From Clostridia bacterium (GTDB lineage: Bacteria; Bacillota; Clostridia; Oscillospirales; Acutalibacteraceae), in assembly GCA_017480115.1 (NCBI GenBank), contig JAFVBH010000002.1, forward strand, positions 1 to 50,303: 50,303 nucleotides of DNA, read 5' to 3'. Both the position numbers and the translations under genes were made by a program. Shown here piece by piece: positions 8,315 through 16,994 of this stretch; positions within the stretch are counted from its first letter, which is position 1; each line of letters begins with the position of its first letter. A model generated the notes under the pieces. It was given only the letters and a program-made list of their open reading frames with translations. It was not told where the DNA came from and made no database searches.

Positions 8315-10784
8315 AAACGCGGTGAAAAAACCCGGCGCGCTGAGCCCCCGGGTTAAGTGGCTGAGAGACTATTATTTTCAAGGCACGAACCGCAAGTGGA
8401 ACAATGAGTACAACGCCTACACCACGGGAACGCCCTGGGACGCGCAGTTTGACGAAATGACCTATTACATCGTTCCGGAAAACTACAGCTTCCTTTCGAC
8501 GTTTGTCCAGTCCTTCAAACAGATTTCGGAGGTCGTGCCGGTGGACGACGCGTTCTGGAAGAAGTCTCTGGCGGAGCGCAAAGCGGACTTTACAAAGAAG
8601 TGCGTCGTGGAGCGTCTCCCGGTGGAGATCCTGCCCGGCGATCTGCTGTGCGGCGCGCGGTTCAACATGATGTATTCCATGTGCCTGACCGAAAAGCAGC
8701 AGAAGGAGCGCGACAAGCTGATAAAAGAGGCAAGAAAGAGCATGCTCTTCCTCTTTGAACACGGCTACGGCAACTCCGGCGCGACCTCCGGGCACCTCAT
8801 TCCCAATTACAAAAAAATCATCGACAAGGGCTTCAAGGCGGAGTATGAATACCTTGAAAAACTCTACGGCGACCTGTCCCCCGCCGATCAAAACGGCAGC
8901 AAGGGCGCGCAGCTTCGCGCCATGATGACGGCATGCACCATGCCCAAAGAGCTGGCGGAGAAATATTCCGCGTTTTGCAAAGCGCAGGCGGAAAAATGCA
9001 AGGATCCCAAACGAAAGGAAGAGCTTCTTGTCATGGCGGCAAACACCGCCAAGGTGCCGTGGAACCCCGCCGAGAATTTCTATGAAGCGATCCAGTCCCT
9101 GTGGCTGACCCATATGCTGGTCATGTCCGACGAGAGATACCCGGGTCCCGGCGTGTCCTTCGGCCGTATCGACCAGTACCTGTATCCGTATTATAAAAAA
9201 TCCGTCGCAGAGGGCATGACCGAAGATTTCATGAAAGAAATCCTCGGCTGCTTCTGGTTCCACTGCAACACCGCGTATGACGCGATGATCCGCGTCGGCG
9301 GCAATCAGGGCATCACCGCCGGCTTCGGGCAGCTGCTGACCCTTTCAGGCATGGGCAAAAACGGGGAGGACATGACCAATGAGCTGACCTATTTATTCCT
9401 GGACGTTATTGACGATATGAGCCCGATTCTGGAGCCGAAGCCCAACGTCCGGCTGCATCGGGGCTCCCCGGAGAAACTGCTCAACAAAGTCGTGGATATG
9501 ATCTCCACCTCCCAGGGCGCGCCTTTCCTGCTCAATTTTGACGAACGCTCCATGGCGGGTATGATGCGCGAGTCCGAATATTGCGGCGGTCTTATCAATC
9601 AGGACAACGTCTGCGAATACGCCCCGGTCGGCTGTCTGGAAAACACCATGGTCGGCAATGACCGCAGCGGCACCGTCGACAACAACCTGAACCTGCTGAA
9701 GGCGCTGGAGCTGGTCTATGCCAACGGTAAGGATATGGAGCCCTATGAGGACAAAATGGGCGGCGCGCCGACCAAGCTGACCCAGGACGGACCGCAGACC
9801 GGCGAGCTGAAAGACCTCGACACTTGGGAAAAATTTTTCAAAGCCTATCAAATACAAACCGCCTACATCGTCAGGAAAATGGTGGATAACTATGAGCTGT
9901 CCGAATCCATTCGCGCAAAATTCAACCCGACCCCGTATCTGTCCACACTGGTCACAGGCTGCGCGGAAAAAGGCATCGACGTCACCCAAGGCGGCGCGGA
10001 AATTTCCTTCGTCACCATGGAGGGCGTTACCTTTGCCACAACGGTGGACAGCCTGCTTGCCGTGAAGTATCTGGTTTACGATCAGAAGGAGTGTACGCTC
10101 GAAGAGCTGGTCAAGGCGCTGCGCGCCAACTGGGAGGGCTATGAGATCCTGCAGGCGAAAGCCCAGTACCGCGCGCCGAAATACGGCCGCGACGACGATG
10201 CGGCGGACGCCATGGCGCAGCTGGTCATGAAGAACTGGGCTGACGAGGTTTGGAAGTACAAGACAAAAAGCACCAACCGCCAGTTCCGACCGGGCATGCT
10301 GTCCTGGAACTACTGGATCGGCTCCTCCTACATTCTCAAGGCAAGCGCCAACGGCCGCAAGAACCCGCAGTTCCTGTCCAACGCCATCTGTCCCTCCAAC
10401 GGCGCGGACGTCAACGGTCCGACCTCCAATTCCAACTCCGTCGGCACGGCGCTCGGCGGCAAGTCGGCGCACGGCGACTTCGGCGAGTACGTCAATTACC
10501 TGCCCAACGGCGCAAGCCACACCATCACCTTCAACACCTCGCTGATCCGCGACCCAACGCATAAAGAAAAATTCAAATCCTTCCTCAAGGGGTATATCCA
10601 AAACGGCGGCACCGCGCTGCAGATCAACATTCTCGATCCGGACGTTCTGCGGGATGCGCAGGCGCATCCGCAGGATTATCGGCATCTGCTGGTTCGCATC
10701 ACCGGCTACAACGCGTATTTCGTAACGGTCGGGAAAGAGCTGCAGGACGAGATCATTGCCCGCGAAAGCCACAAGGGGTATTGA
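8298..10784 (+). CDS. Glycyl radical enzyme, substrate unknown
   Basis: An 828-residue member of the pyruvate formate-lyase/glycyl radical superfamily. The catalytic thiyl cysteine is Cys446 in VGCLEN, with Glu448 two residues on. The glycyl radical site is Gly803 in RITGYNAYF, followed by LQDEIIAR, 25 residues from the C-terminus. These motifs and RPGMLSWNYW place it nearer the arylacetate decarboxylase, benzylsuccinate synthase and dehydratase branches than PFL, which has adjacent cysteines. No small iron-sulfur subunit gene of the HpdC or BssB/C type is next to it. The ATG at 8298 follows AAAGGAGG; the frame opens at 8103, but that part overlaps the GntR gene and lacks GRE similarity. The neighbouring flavin and 2Fe-2S reductases suggest its product is then reduced. 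The reaction itself cannot be told from sequence. Confidence 0.92.
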   Translation: MAAKYENAVKKPGALSPRVKWLRDYYFQGTNRKWNNEYNAYTTGTPWDAQFDEMTYYIVPENYSFLSTFVQSFKQISEVVPVDDAFWKKSLAERKADFTKKCVVERLPVEILPGDLLCGARFNMMYSMCLTEKQQKERDKLIKEARKSMLFLFEHGYGNSGATSGHLIPNYKKIIDKGFKAEYEYLEKLYGDLSPADQNGSKGAQLRAMMTACTMPKELAEKYSAFCKAQAEKCKDPKRKEELLVMAANTAKVPWNPAENFYEAIQSLWLTHMLVMSDERYPGPGVSFGRIDQYLYPYYKKSVAEGMTEDFMKEILGCFWFHCNTAYDAMIRVGGNQGITAGFGQLLTLSGMGKNGEDMTNELTYLFLDVIDDMSPILEPKPNVRLHRGSPEKLLNKVVDMISTSQGAPFLLNFDERSMAGMMRESEYCGGLINQDNVCEYAPVGCLENTMVGNDRSGTVDNNLNLLKALELVYANGKDMEPYEDKMGGAPTKLTQDGPQTGELKDLDTWEKFFKAYQIQTAYIVRKMVDNYELSESIRAKFNPTPYLSTLVTGCAEKGIDVTQGGAEISFVTMEGVTFATTVDSLLAVKYLVYDQKECTLEELVKALRANWEGYEILQAKAQYRAPKYGRDDDAADAMAQLVMKNWADEVWKYKTKSTNRQFRPGMLSWNYWIGSSYILKASANGRKNPQFLSNAICPSNGADVNGPTSNSNSVGTALGGKSAHGDFGEYVNYLPNGASHTITFNTSLIRDPTHKEKFKSFLKGYIQNGGTALQINILDPDVLRDAQAHPQDYRHLLVRITGYNAYFVTVGKELQDEIIARESHKGY

Positions 10785-10785
10785 C

Positions 10786-11712
10786 GTGAAAGTATTAGAC
10801 ATTCAACGCATGTCCACAGAAGACGGCCCCGGGCTGCGCACCACGGTTTTCGTCAAGGGCTGTCCCCTGCGCTGCGCCTGGTGCCACAACCCGGAAAGTA
10901 TTCCCCCGCGAAGCCATGTGGAATGGCTGGGGGTACGGTGCATCGGCTGCCGCATCTGCGAACAGACGTGCCCGCAAAAGGGCATTCGGTTGGATACAGA
11001 CGGCGTGCATACCTCCGAGCAGTGCGAAGCCTGCGGCGCCTGTACCGCCGCGTGTCCCACGCAGGCGCTGGAGTTGAAGGGCACGGACTATACCGTTGAC
11101 GCGCTGTTTGACACAGTTATGAAAGACCGCTCCTACTGGGGCAAAGACGGCGGCGTTACGCTCTCCGGCGGAGAGATCACACTGCAGTGGCAGGAGGCGC
11201 TGACGCTGCTGACCAAGCTCAAAGAGGCGGGCGTCAACACCGCGGTCGACACCTGCGGCCTTGCAAAAAGAGAAGTTTTTGAGGCGCTGCTGCCGGTCAC
11301 GGACATTTTTCTCTATGACCTGAAGCTGTTTGACGACGCGCAGCACCGCCGGTTCACCGGGCAGGGCAACGCGCGCATCATCAGCAACTTTGAATGGTTG
11401 ACCGCGGCATGCGAAGGCACCGATACGCGCATATGGGTGCGCACGCCCATCATTCCCGGCGCCACCGACACAGATGACAACATTCGCGGCATCGCCACGC
11501 TGGTACAGGACAAAACGGAAAAGTGGGAGCTGTGCGCCTTCAACAACCTGTGCCGGGACAAATACGATCGGCTCGGCAAAGACTGGGACTTCAAGGAAGC
11601 GGGACTCATTTCCAAAGCCCGCATGGAGGCGCTGACGGCGCTTGCCGTCTCCTGCGGCGCGCCGCAAGCGGTCTGGAGCGGGGCGACCGCCCGGACAGAT
11701 TCCGAAACATAA
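10786..11712 (+). CDS. Glycyl radical enzyme activating enzyme (radical SAM)
   Basis: A 308-residue activase that uses S-adenosylmethionine to place the glycyl radical on the upstream enzyme. The radical SAM cluster ligands are Cys26, Cys30 and Cys33 (CPLRCAWC). An inserted ferredoxin domain carries two 4Fe-4S motifs (Cys52, 55, 58, 62 and Cys80, 83, 86, 90), which is usual for activases of non-PFL glycyl radical enzymes. The glycine-rich SAM motif TLSGGEITL is near residue 126. The start is GTG, two bases after the GRE stop, with AAGGGG seven bases upstream. Pairing with the upstream gene is certain from context. Confidence 0.94.
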   Translation: MKVLDIQRMSTEDGPGLRTTVFVKGCPLRCAWCHNPESIPPRSHVEWLGVRCIGCRICEQTCPQKGIRLDTDGVHTSEQCEACGACTAACPTQALELKGTDYTVDALFDTVMKDRSYWGKDGGVTLSGGEITLQWQEALTLLTKLKEAGVNTAVDTCGLAKREVFEALLPVTDIFLYDLKLFDDAQHRRFTGQGNARIISNFEWLTAACEGTDTRIWVRTPIIPGATDTDDNIRGIATLVQDKTEKWELCAFNNLCRDKYDRLGKDWDFKEAGLISKARMEALTALAVSCGAPQAVWSGATARTDSET

Positions 11713-11725
11713 AGGAGGAAACACG

Positions 11726-12577
11726 ATGAATAAAGTCAATCCGAATGACATGAAAGATTTTGACAATCCTTATAAAATTGCCCTTATCGCCATGGAAGAC
11801 GGCACGGGAGATCTGCATATGTGCCTTGTGTCCTCCCTGCTCAACAAAGGCGACGATAAAATGATGTTCGGCGAATTTGTCCGCGGCATCAGCAAAAAAC
11901 TCATTTACGAACACCCCAAGACTGGGTTCCTCATCATGTCGATCAGTCGGGATTTCTGGACAGGTTCCATGGACTTCACCCATTTTGTGACCGAAGGCGA
12001 GGACTACGTCCGCATGAACGAGTACCCGCTCTTCCGGTTCAACACCTACTTTGGCGTTTCGGAAGTCCACTACGCAGACCTGCGGGATATTTCCGAGCGC
12101 AAGGGGCTGAATATGGCAGGCGTCGTTGCCAACGCGATCCGCGTCATGCTGTTGAAAGGCGTCAACGCGGGCAACAAGGCGAAACAGGTGCTGCGTCCAT
12201 GGGCGAAAAAGTTTTTATCGGGGCTCATGACGCTGAAATTCATCGCCTATGTAGGCGCGGACGGCTACCCGAAGATCGTGCCCATTATTCAGGCGCAGAC
12301 CGCCTCGTCCGGCCGCTTGGTCTTTACCAAAGCGCCGTATTCCGGCATGCTGACCGATCTCAAGGAGGGCGCGCGGGTCAATGTATACGGCATGAGCCTG
12401 GATATGGAAGTCGTTCTTGTCAAGGGCAACTACCACAAGGGCAAGCTGGGGCTTAGCTATGTGGATATAGACAAGGTCTACAACTGCGCGCCGCCGAAGC
12501 CCGGCTACATCTATCCGGATCTTTCCAACAAGGCTGTCGATTTCTCCGAAGAGCCGTTGGCGGACAATTGGATATGA
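11726..12577 (+). CDS. Split-barrel flavin-binding-like protein
   Basis: A 283-residue protein. About residues 165-250 (FIAYVGADGYPKIVPI, RLVFTKAPYSGML, ARVNVYGMSL) read like the split beta-barrel of pyridoxamine 5'-phosphate oxidase-type FMN proteins. The first 130 residues contain a similar strand pattern (MCLVSSLL, TGFLIMSIS), which may be a second half-barrel. No signal peptide or cysteine motif is seen. AAAGGAGG precedes the ATG, 13 bp after the activase. It may bind FMN and pass electrons, but the fold is judged by eye and the function is not known. Confidence 0.65.
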   Translation: MNKVNPNDMKDFDNPYKIALIAMEDGTGDLHMCLVSSLLNKGDDKMMFGEFVRGISKKLIYEHPKTGFLIMSISRDFWTGSMDFTHFVTEGEDYVRMNEYPLFRFNTYFGVSEVHYADLRDISERKGLNMAGVVANAIRVMLLKGVNAGNKAKQVLRPWAKKFLSGLMTLKFIAYVGADGYPKIVPIIQAQTASSGRLVFTKAPYSGMLTDLKEGARVNVYGMSLDMEVVLVKGNYHKGKLGLSYVDIDKVYNCAPPKPGYIYPDLSNKAVDFSEEPLADNWI

Positions 12578-12608
12578 ACAGCGAAACCGCGCAGAAAGGA
12601 GACTTCTC

Positions 12609-14000
12609 ATGGGTAAAAAAATTATTGTCGCCGGCGCCGGTCACGGCGGGTTGACGGCTGCCGCACAGCTGGCAAGGGCAGGCTTTGACGTGACCGTTTA
12701 TGAACGGCACAAAAAGGAAGACCTGGGGTACGACTGGTTTGACGCGTTGAACCCGAATGTATTTCAAATCGTCGGCTGCCCGCACCCGGAGGCGGTGGGC
12801 ATTCCCTGGAAATGGCGCGCCGACGTTACATATTTCGGTCCCAACACCACGGAAGCGCACAAGATCCCGCAGCAATTCCACAATCAAAATGAGATCGAGA
12901 TCATCATGGAACGCCGGGATATTTACAAGCTGCTGATCGGGTTTGCCGAAAACAACGGCGTAAAAATGGAATACGGCGTCACAATCAAGGCGCCCCTTCT
13001 GGCGGGCGACCGCATCGTCGGCGTCTCGACGGATCAAGGAGATTTCTACGCCGATCTGGTGATCGACGCGGCGGGCATGGAATCCGTGATCCGCACCCAG
13101 CTGCCGGATTGCCTGCATATCCAAAAGCACCCGCTGCGCAACGAGAGGATCTACACCTACCGGGCATTTTATGATTTGCCGGTCGACCCGAAAACGGTCA
13201 AGGACGTCTATAAGGTCATGTTCTGCCCGGACCCCGGCGACTTCAGCTTGTCGTGGATCTACACGCAGGACACCTATACCGATCTTTTGATCGGTCACAT
13301 GACGCCGCCGTCCGCGCAGGAAGTGGAGGAAATCGCGGAACGCTACCGGCAGGAAAATCCGCAGCTCGGCAAAACCAGACTGCGGGGCGGGCAGACGGTG
13401 CCGATCCCGTTCCGCCGTCCGCTGTCCATCATGGTCGCCGACGGTTACGCCGCGATCGGCGACGCCGCTTTCATGACCATGCCGCTCAATTGCTCCGGCA
13501 TCAGCACATCGATCGAGGTTTCAAAGATTTTGGCGGACGCCGTCATCGCCGACACGACCGGCACCTATTCCGCCGAAACCCTGTGGCAGTATCAATACGA
13601 ATTTTTCCAAAAGATCGGCAAGGGGATCGCGCCTATCTCGTTGGTAAAAGACATGATTACATCTCTCACGCATGCGCAGATGGACTATGCCTTCGATACG
13701 GGGATCATCACCTACCGTGAATTAACCATTACGGCGGATCAGCACAGCATCCGGCAGTTCCTGCATTTCGATCCGCAGCTGCCCAAGCGCGGGCTGACGC
13801 TCGCTAAAGACCGGGATCTGCTGAAAAAAGCTGCGGGCGCGGTCGCGGACACGGCAGCGTTTCTCGCATGGGCGGAGCTTCTCCCAAGGAAGTATTCGCG
13901 CGCCGCGGTGCAGAACTGGGCAAAGGGATACGATAAGATCTTTACCCGTCATCTGCACTCGCTGTTTCCGGCTTATTTCTCTGACCGACCTTCCGTCTGA
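12609..14000 (+). CDS. FAD-dependent oxidoreductase, geranylgeranyl reductase-like
   Basis: A 463-residue flavoprotein. The N-terminal dinucleotide motif GAGHGG is at residues 9-14 with VYER closing the Rossmann unit near 36. The second FAD motif, GYAAIGDAAFMTMPLNCSG, is near residue 280, as in geranylgeranyl reductase and para-hydroxybenzoate hydroxylase-type proteins. Such enzymes reduce carbon-carbon double bonds or hydroxylate; in an anaerobe a reductase role is more likely. Cys299 in the LNCSG segment could be catalytic. AAAGGAG precedes the ATG. The substrate is probably the GRE product or a derivative, by context only. Confidence 0.78.
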   Translation: MGKKIIVAGAGHGGLTAAAQLARAGFDVTVYERHKKEDLGYDWFDALNPNVFQIVGCPHPEAVGIPWKWRADVTYFGPNTTEAHKIPQQFHNQNEIEIIMERRDIYKLLIGFAENNGVKMEYGVTIKAPLLAGDRIVGVSTDQGDFYADLVIDAAGMESVIRTQLPDCLHIQKHPLRNERIYTYRAFYDLPVDPKTVKDVYKVMFCPDPGDFSLSWIYTQDTYTDLLIGHMTPPSAQEVEEIAERYRQENPQLGKTRLRGGQTVPIPFRRPLSIMVADGYAAIGDAAFMTMPLNCSGISTSIEVSKILADAVIADTTGTYSAETLWQYQYEFFQKIGKGIAPISLVKDMITSLTHAQMDYAFDTGIITYRELTITADQHSIRQFLHFDPQLPKRGLTLAKDRDLLKKAAGAVADTAAFLAWAELLPRKYSRAAVQNWAKGYDKIFTRHLHSLFPAYFSDRPSV

Positions 14001-14027
14001 ACTTATGATACAAAGGAGCGTGACTGT

Positions 14028-15536
14028 ATGAAACAATATGACGTTATCGTCGTAGGCGCCGGAAACGGCGGCCTTGTCGCGGCGGCGACTGTCGCAAAAG
14101 AAGGCTTCAAAACGCTGGTGCTGGAAAAGCATAACCTGCCCGGCGGCTGCGCTACGAGCTTCGTGCGCGGACGGTTTGAATTTGAGGCGGCGCTTCACGA
14201 GCTATGCAATGAAGCCACATCGGAGGCGCAGGACTCCGCAAGAAAGATATTCGAGCGTTTGGGCGTAGACGTTGATCTCGCTTACGAGAGCACGCTTTTC
14301 CGCGCGATCTGCAAGGGAGAGAACGGCTACGACGTGGTGATCCGTCCCGGCTACGACGGTTTTTTGGATTCCATGGAAGCGGCAGTACCCGGCTGCCGTA
14401 AGAGCGTGAAAAATTTCATCGATCTGGTCGCTGAGCTGGACGGCGCGCAGGATTATATCGAGGAGAACGGCATCAACCCGCTGGCGCTGTATACCAAATA
14501 CGGCGATTTTATGCGCGTTGCCGCCCACAGCACGAACGACGTTATGGACGCGCTGGGCGTTCCCGCAAAGGCGCAGAGTATTCTGGGCACCTACTGGGGC
14601 TATCTGGGCGTTCCCACTGACGATCTGAACGCCCTGCACTACATCAGCCTTGTGGCGGCTTTCGCGAAAACGCCGCCCTCCATGCCGTATCACCGTTCCC
14701 ATGAGCTGTCCGTGGCGCTGGTCAAGGCGCTGCAAAGCTATGGCGGCGAGATCCTCTATAACAGCGAAGTTACGCGCTTTCTCTATAATGAAAAAGGCGC
14801 CGCCATCGGCGTGATCGCAAACGGAAAGCGCTATTTCGCCAAGAAGATCATTTCCAACATTATACCCAATAACGTATTTAACCGCTCGAATACGTCGGCG
14901 ATCCCCGCGTCGGCGAAAAAATTGGCAAACGCAAGAAAGTTCGGCATGACCTTTACTACGGTATATCTCGGTCTGGACTGCTCCATGGAGACGCTGGGCG
15001 TTACCGATTACAGCGTGTTCATTTCGTCCGACACGGATTCCAGAAAACAGTTTGATGATCGCGGCAACTTCGGCATGTATGTCGTGAACTGCCTGAATAA
15101 GGCGCTGCCCGGCTCTTCGCCCGAGGGCACCTGCACCTTATTCTTTACCATTCCGTTCATGCCCGGGGATTTTCCGGAAGATCTCAAGGCGCAGGACTAC
15201 AAGAAATTCAAAAACGACATCGCCGAAAAGTATATCCGCGATTACGAGCAGACCATGGGCGTTTCCGTGATCCCGCATATTGAGGAGATCGTTGTCGCAA
15301 CGCCCGTCACCTTCGCAAGATACCTCGGCACGCCCGAAGGCGCGATTTACGGCTATTCCAACGAAACATGGGACAACGTCGTTGCCCGTACCGCGCTGAA
15401 AGATATGGAAAACAAAATCCCCGGTCTGTACTTCTGCGGCGGACACGGCGTCCGCGGCGACGGCTATCCTTCCGCCTATATCACCGGCGCGATGACCGCA
15501 AAAGACGTGATCAAGGATCTCAGGAGGGGAAAATGA
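14028..15536 (+). CDS. CrtI/phytoene desaturase-like FAD oxidoreductase
   Basis: A 502-residue flavoprotein of the amine oxidase/CrtI type. The FAD motif GAGNGG is at residues 10-15, followed by the LEKHNLPGGCATSF segment typical of CrtI and retinol saturase-like proteins. The C-terminal FAD motif GLYFCGGHGVRGDGYPSAYITG is near 470-492. Members desaturate, saturate or isomerise conjugated double bonds. No carotenoid gene is nearby, so a carotenoid substrate is unlikely. AAAGGAG lies before the ATG. The stop overlaps the start of the next gene (ATGA), so the two are translationally coupled. Confidence 0.82.
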   Translation: MKQYDVIVVGAGNGGLVAAATVAKEGFKTLVLEKHNLPGGCATSFVRGRFEFEAALHELCNEATSEAQDSARKIFERLGVDVDLAYESTLFRAICKGENGYDVVIRPGYDGFLDSMEAAVPGCRKSVKNFIDLVAELDGAQDYIEENGINPLALYTKYGDFMRVAAHSTNDVMDALGVPAKAQSILGTYWGYLGVPTDDLNALHYISLVAAFAKTPPSMPYHRSHELSVALVKALQSYGGEILYNSEVTRFLYNEKGAAIGVIANGKRYFAKKIISNIIPNNVFNRSNTSAIPASAKKLANARKFGMTFTTVYLGLDCSMETLGVTDYSVFISSDTDSRKQFDDRGNFGMYVVNCLNKALPGSSPEGTCTLFFTIPFMPGDFPEDLKAQDYKKFKNDIAEKYIRDYEQTMGVSVIPHIEEIVVATPVTFARYLGTPEGAIYGYSNETWDNVVARTALKDMENKIPGLYFCGGHGVRGDGYPSAYITGAMTAKDVIKDLRRGK

Positions 15537-16756
15537 TGGCAAAAAACAGCAATAATGTAAAAAAATTCAGCCGTGCGGATTTCTTAAAGCTCGTTACAAA
15601 CCGCCTCAAAGCGGTGGGCGTCTCTAAGAACGCGCCGACGAAGGACCTTTACGCCTACGCGCCGAATAAGCTTGCCGCGGAGCTACACCCCGGCGTACAG
15701 CGTCTCAAGGTCAAGGAGATCATCTCCCACAGTCCCGATATGAAAAGCTTTGTGCTGGAACCGGACGCGGCAAAGGGCACAAAGAAACTCGCGTGGTTCT
15801 CCGCGGGGCAGTATATCGTGATACGTCTCGATATTGACGGCAAAACCGTCTCCCGCCCGTATTCCATCGCGTCCTCGCCCCGCGACACGCTGGACGGCGC
15901 CTTGCGCATCACCGTAAAACGCGTAGAGGACGGCATCGCCTCGGCGTATATTTTGGATCACTGGATACAAGGAACAGCGGTCGTCGCTTCCGCGCCGCTG
16001 GGGGATTTCACCTATGAGCCCCTGCGCGATGCCAAAACAGTCGTCGGTATCGCCGGCGGCAGCGGCATCACGCCGTTCCGCGCCTTTGCAAAGGCAATAT
16101 TTGAGGGCGACGAGGATTTTTGCCTGACGCTCCTTTACGGCAGCCGTACACTGGGCGACGCGGTATTCAGCGACGAGATCGCCGAAATGGCGAAAACCTG
16201 CCCGAAAATCAAGCTTGTGAACGTCCTCAGTGAAGAGACGGCTACGGACTGCGAACATGGCTTTATCACCGCAGCGCTTATAAAAAAATACGCGCCCGAA
16301 AGCGGGGACTACTCTATTTTCCTCTGCGGACCGCAGGCAATGTATGATTTTGCAGACAAAGAGATCGCGACGCTCGGCATTCGCCGCAAGTTTGTCCGGC
16401 ACGAGCTGTTCGGCGAATATTTCCACCCCGAGAAAAACGCGGATTATCCCGGCGACACAGAAAAGACCTATCGCCTGACCGTGCGCATCGCCGACACGGA
16501 GCAGACCGTCGACTGCCCCGCAAACACCTCCCTGTTGCGCGCCATGGAAGCGGCGGGCATACATGCGCCGTCCGATTGCCGCAGCGGCAGATGCGGCTGG
16601 TGCCGTTCTCAGTTGATCAGCGGCGAGGTGTACGTGCCCGAAAGTGTGGACGGCAGACGCATGGCGGATAAGCTCTACGGCTACATTCACCCCTGCTGCG
16701 CCTTCCCGTTAAGCGACGTAACAATCAACGTTCCGCCGACGCCGTACGGCGTGTAA
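15533..16756 (+). CDS. NAD(P)H:2Fe-2S ferredoxin reductase
   Basis: A 407-residue electron-transfer protein. The ferredoxin reductase FAD motif RPYSIASSP starts at residue 108, the NAD(P) motif AGGSGITPF lies near 175, and a C-terminal plant-type 2Fe-2S domain has Cys-x4-Cys-x2-Cys (CRSGRCGWC) near 350 and a late cysteine in HPCCAFP. The first 55 residues are an extra basic extension. Two ATG codons lie in tandem; the second (15536) has the better spacing from AGGAGGGG. As last gene of the operon it most likely feeds NAD(P)H electrons to the two FAD oxidoreductases or to the split-barrel protein. Confidence 0.88.
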   Translation: MMAKNSNNVKKFSRADFLKLVTNRLKAVGVSKNAPTKDLYAYAPNKLAAELHPGVQRLKVKEIISHSPDMKSFVLEPDAAKGTKKLAWFSAGQYIVIRLDIDGKTVSRPYSIASSPRDTLDGALRITVKRVEDGIASAYILDHWIQGTAVVASAPLGDFTYEPLRDAKTVVGIAGGSGITPFRAFAKAIFEGDEDFCLTLLYGSRTLGDAVFSDEIAEMAKTCPKIKLVNVLSEETATDCEHGFITAALIKKYAPESGDYSIFLCGPQAMYDFADKEIATLGIRRKFVRHELFGEYFHPEKNADYPGDTEKTYRLTVRIADTEQTVDCPANTSLLRAMEAAGIHAPSDCRSGRCGWCRSQLISGEVYVPESVDGRRMADKLYGYIHPCCAFPLSDVTINVPPTPYGV

Positions 16757-16768
16757 AAATGTCAGATA

Positions 16769-16815
16769 CCCGCCGCAAAGCAACGTATCCGTTTTGCGGC
16801 GGGATCGTTTTTATA
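16769..16815 (+). terminator. Terminator of the GRE operon
   Basis: CCCGCCGCAAA (16769-16779) and TTTGCGGCGGG (16793-16803) form an 11-bp perfect stem with a 13-nt loop, followed by ATCGTTTTTAT. It begins 12 bp after the reductase stop codon. Confidence 0.9.
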
Positions 16816-16958
16816 GTTTCAATATTGTTCGGTATTTTAATGTGTATTTTTTTATCCATCATATCCTAAGCCGGCGAGAATGAAAAAATGCAAAGGGACT
16901 TGAATGGACTTCCTATAAAAATTTCTGTTATACTTGTTGAAAAAATTCTATTATTCTC

Positions 16959-16987
16959 TTGACAATGCCGGGAGAATAGGATATAAT
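16959..16987 (+). promoter_or_regulatory. Perfect consensus promoter
   Basis: TTGACA (16959-16964) and TATAAT (16982-16987) are separated by exactly 17 bases, an ideal housekeeping promoter. No protein-coding gene follows; the next genes are tRNA-Leu fragments and the intact tRNA-Leu at 17449. Transcription would start near 16994. It is the expected strength for a stable RNA. Confidence 0.9.
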
Positions 16988-16994
16988 ACTAAAA

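Noticed and set aside
8298..10784. Pyruvate formate-lyase
   Set aside because: PFL has two adjacent catalytic cysteines and a shorter activase without ferredoxin clusters. This protein has a single Cys446 followed by Leu-Glu, and its activase carries two extra 4Fe-4S motifs.
14028..15536. Carotenoid biosynthesis gene
   Set aside because: The CrtI-like fold is clear but no phytoene synthase or other isoprenoid gene is near, and it is coupled to a ferredoxin reductase in the GRE operon.
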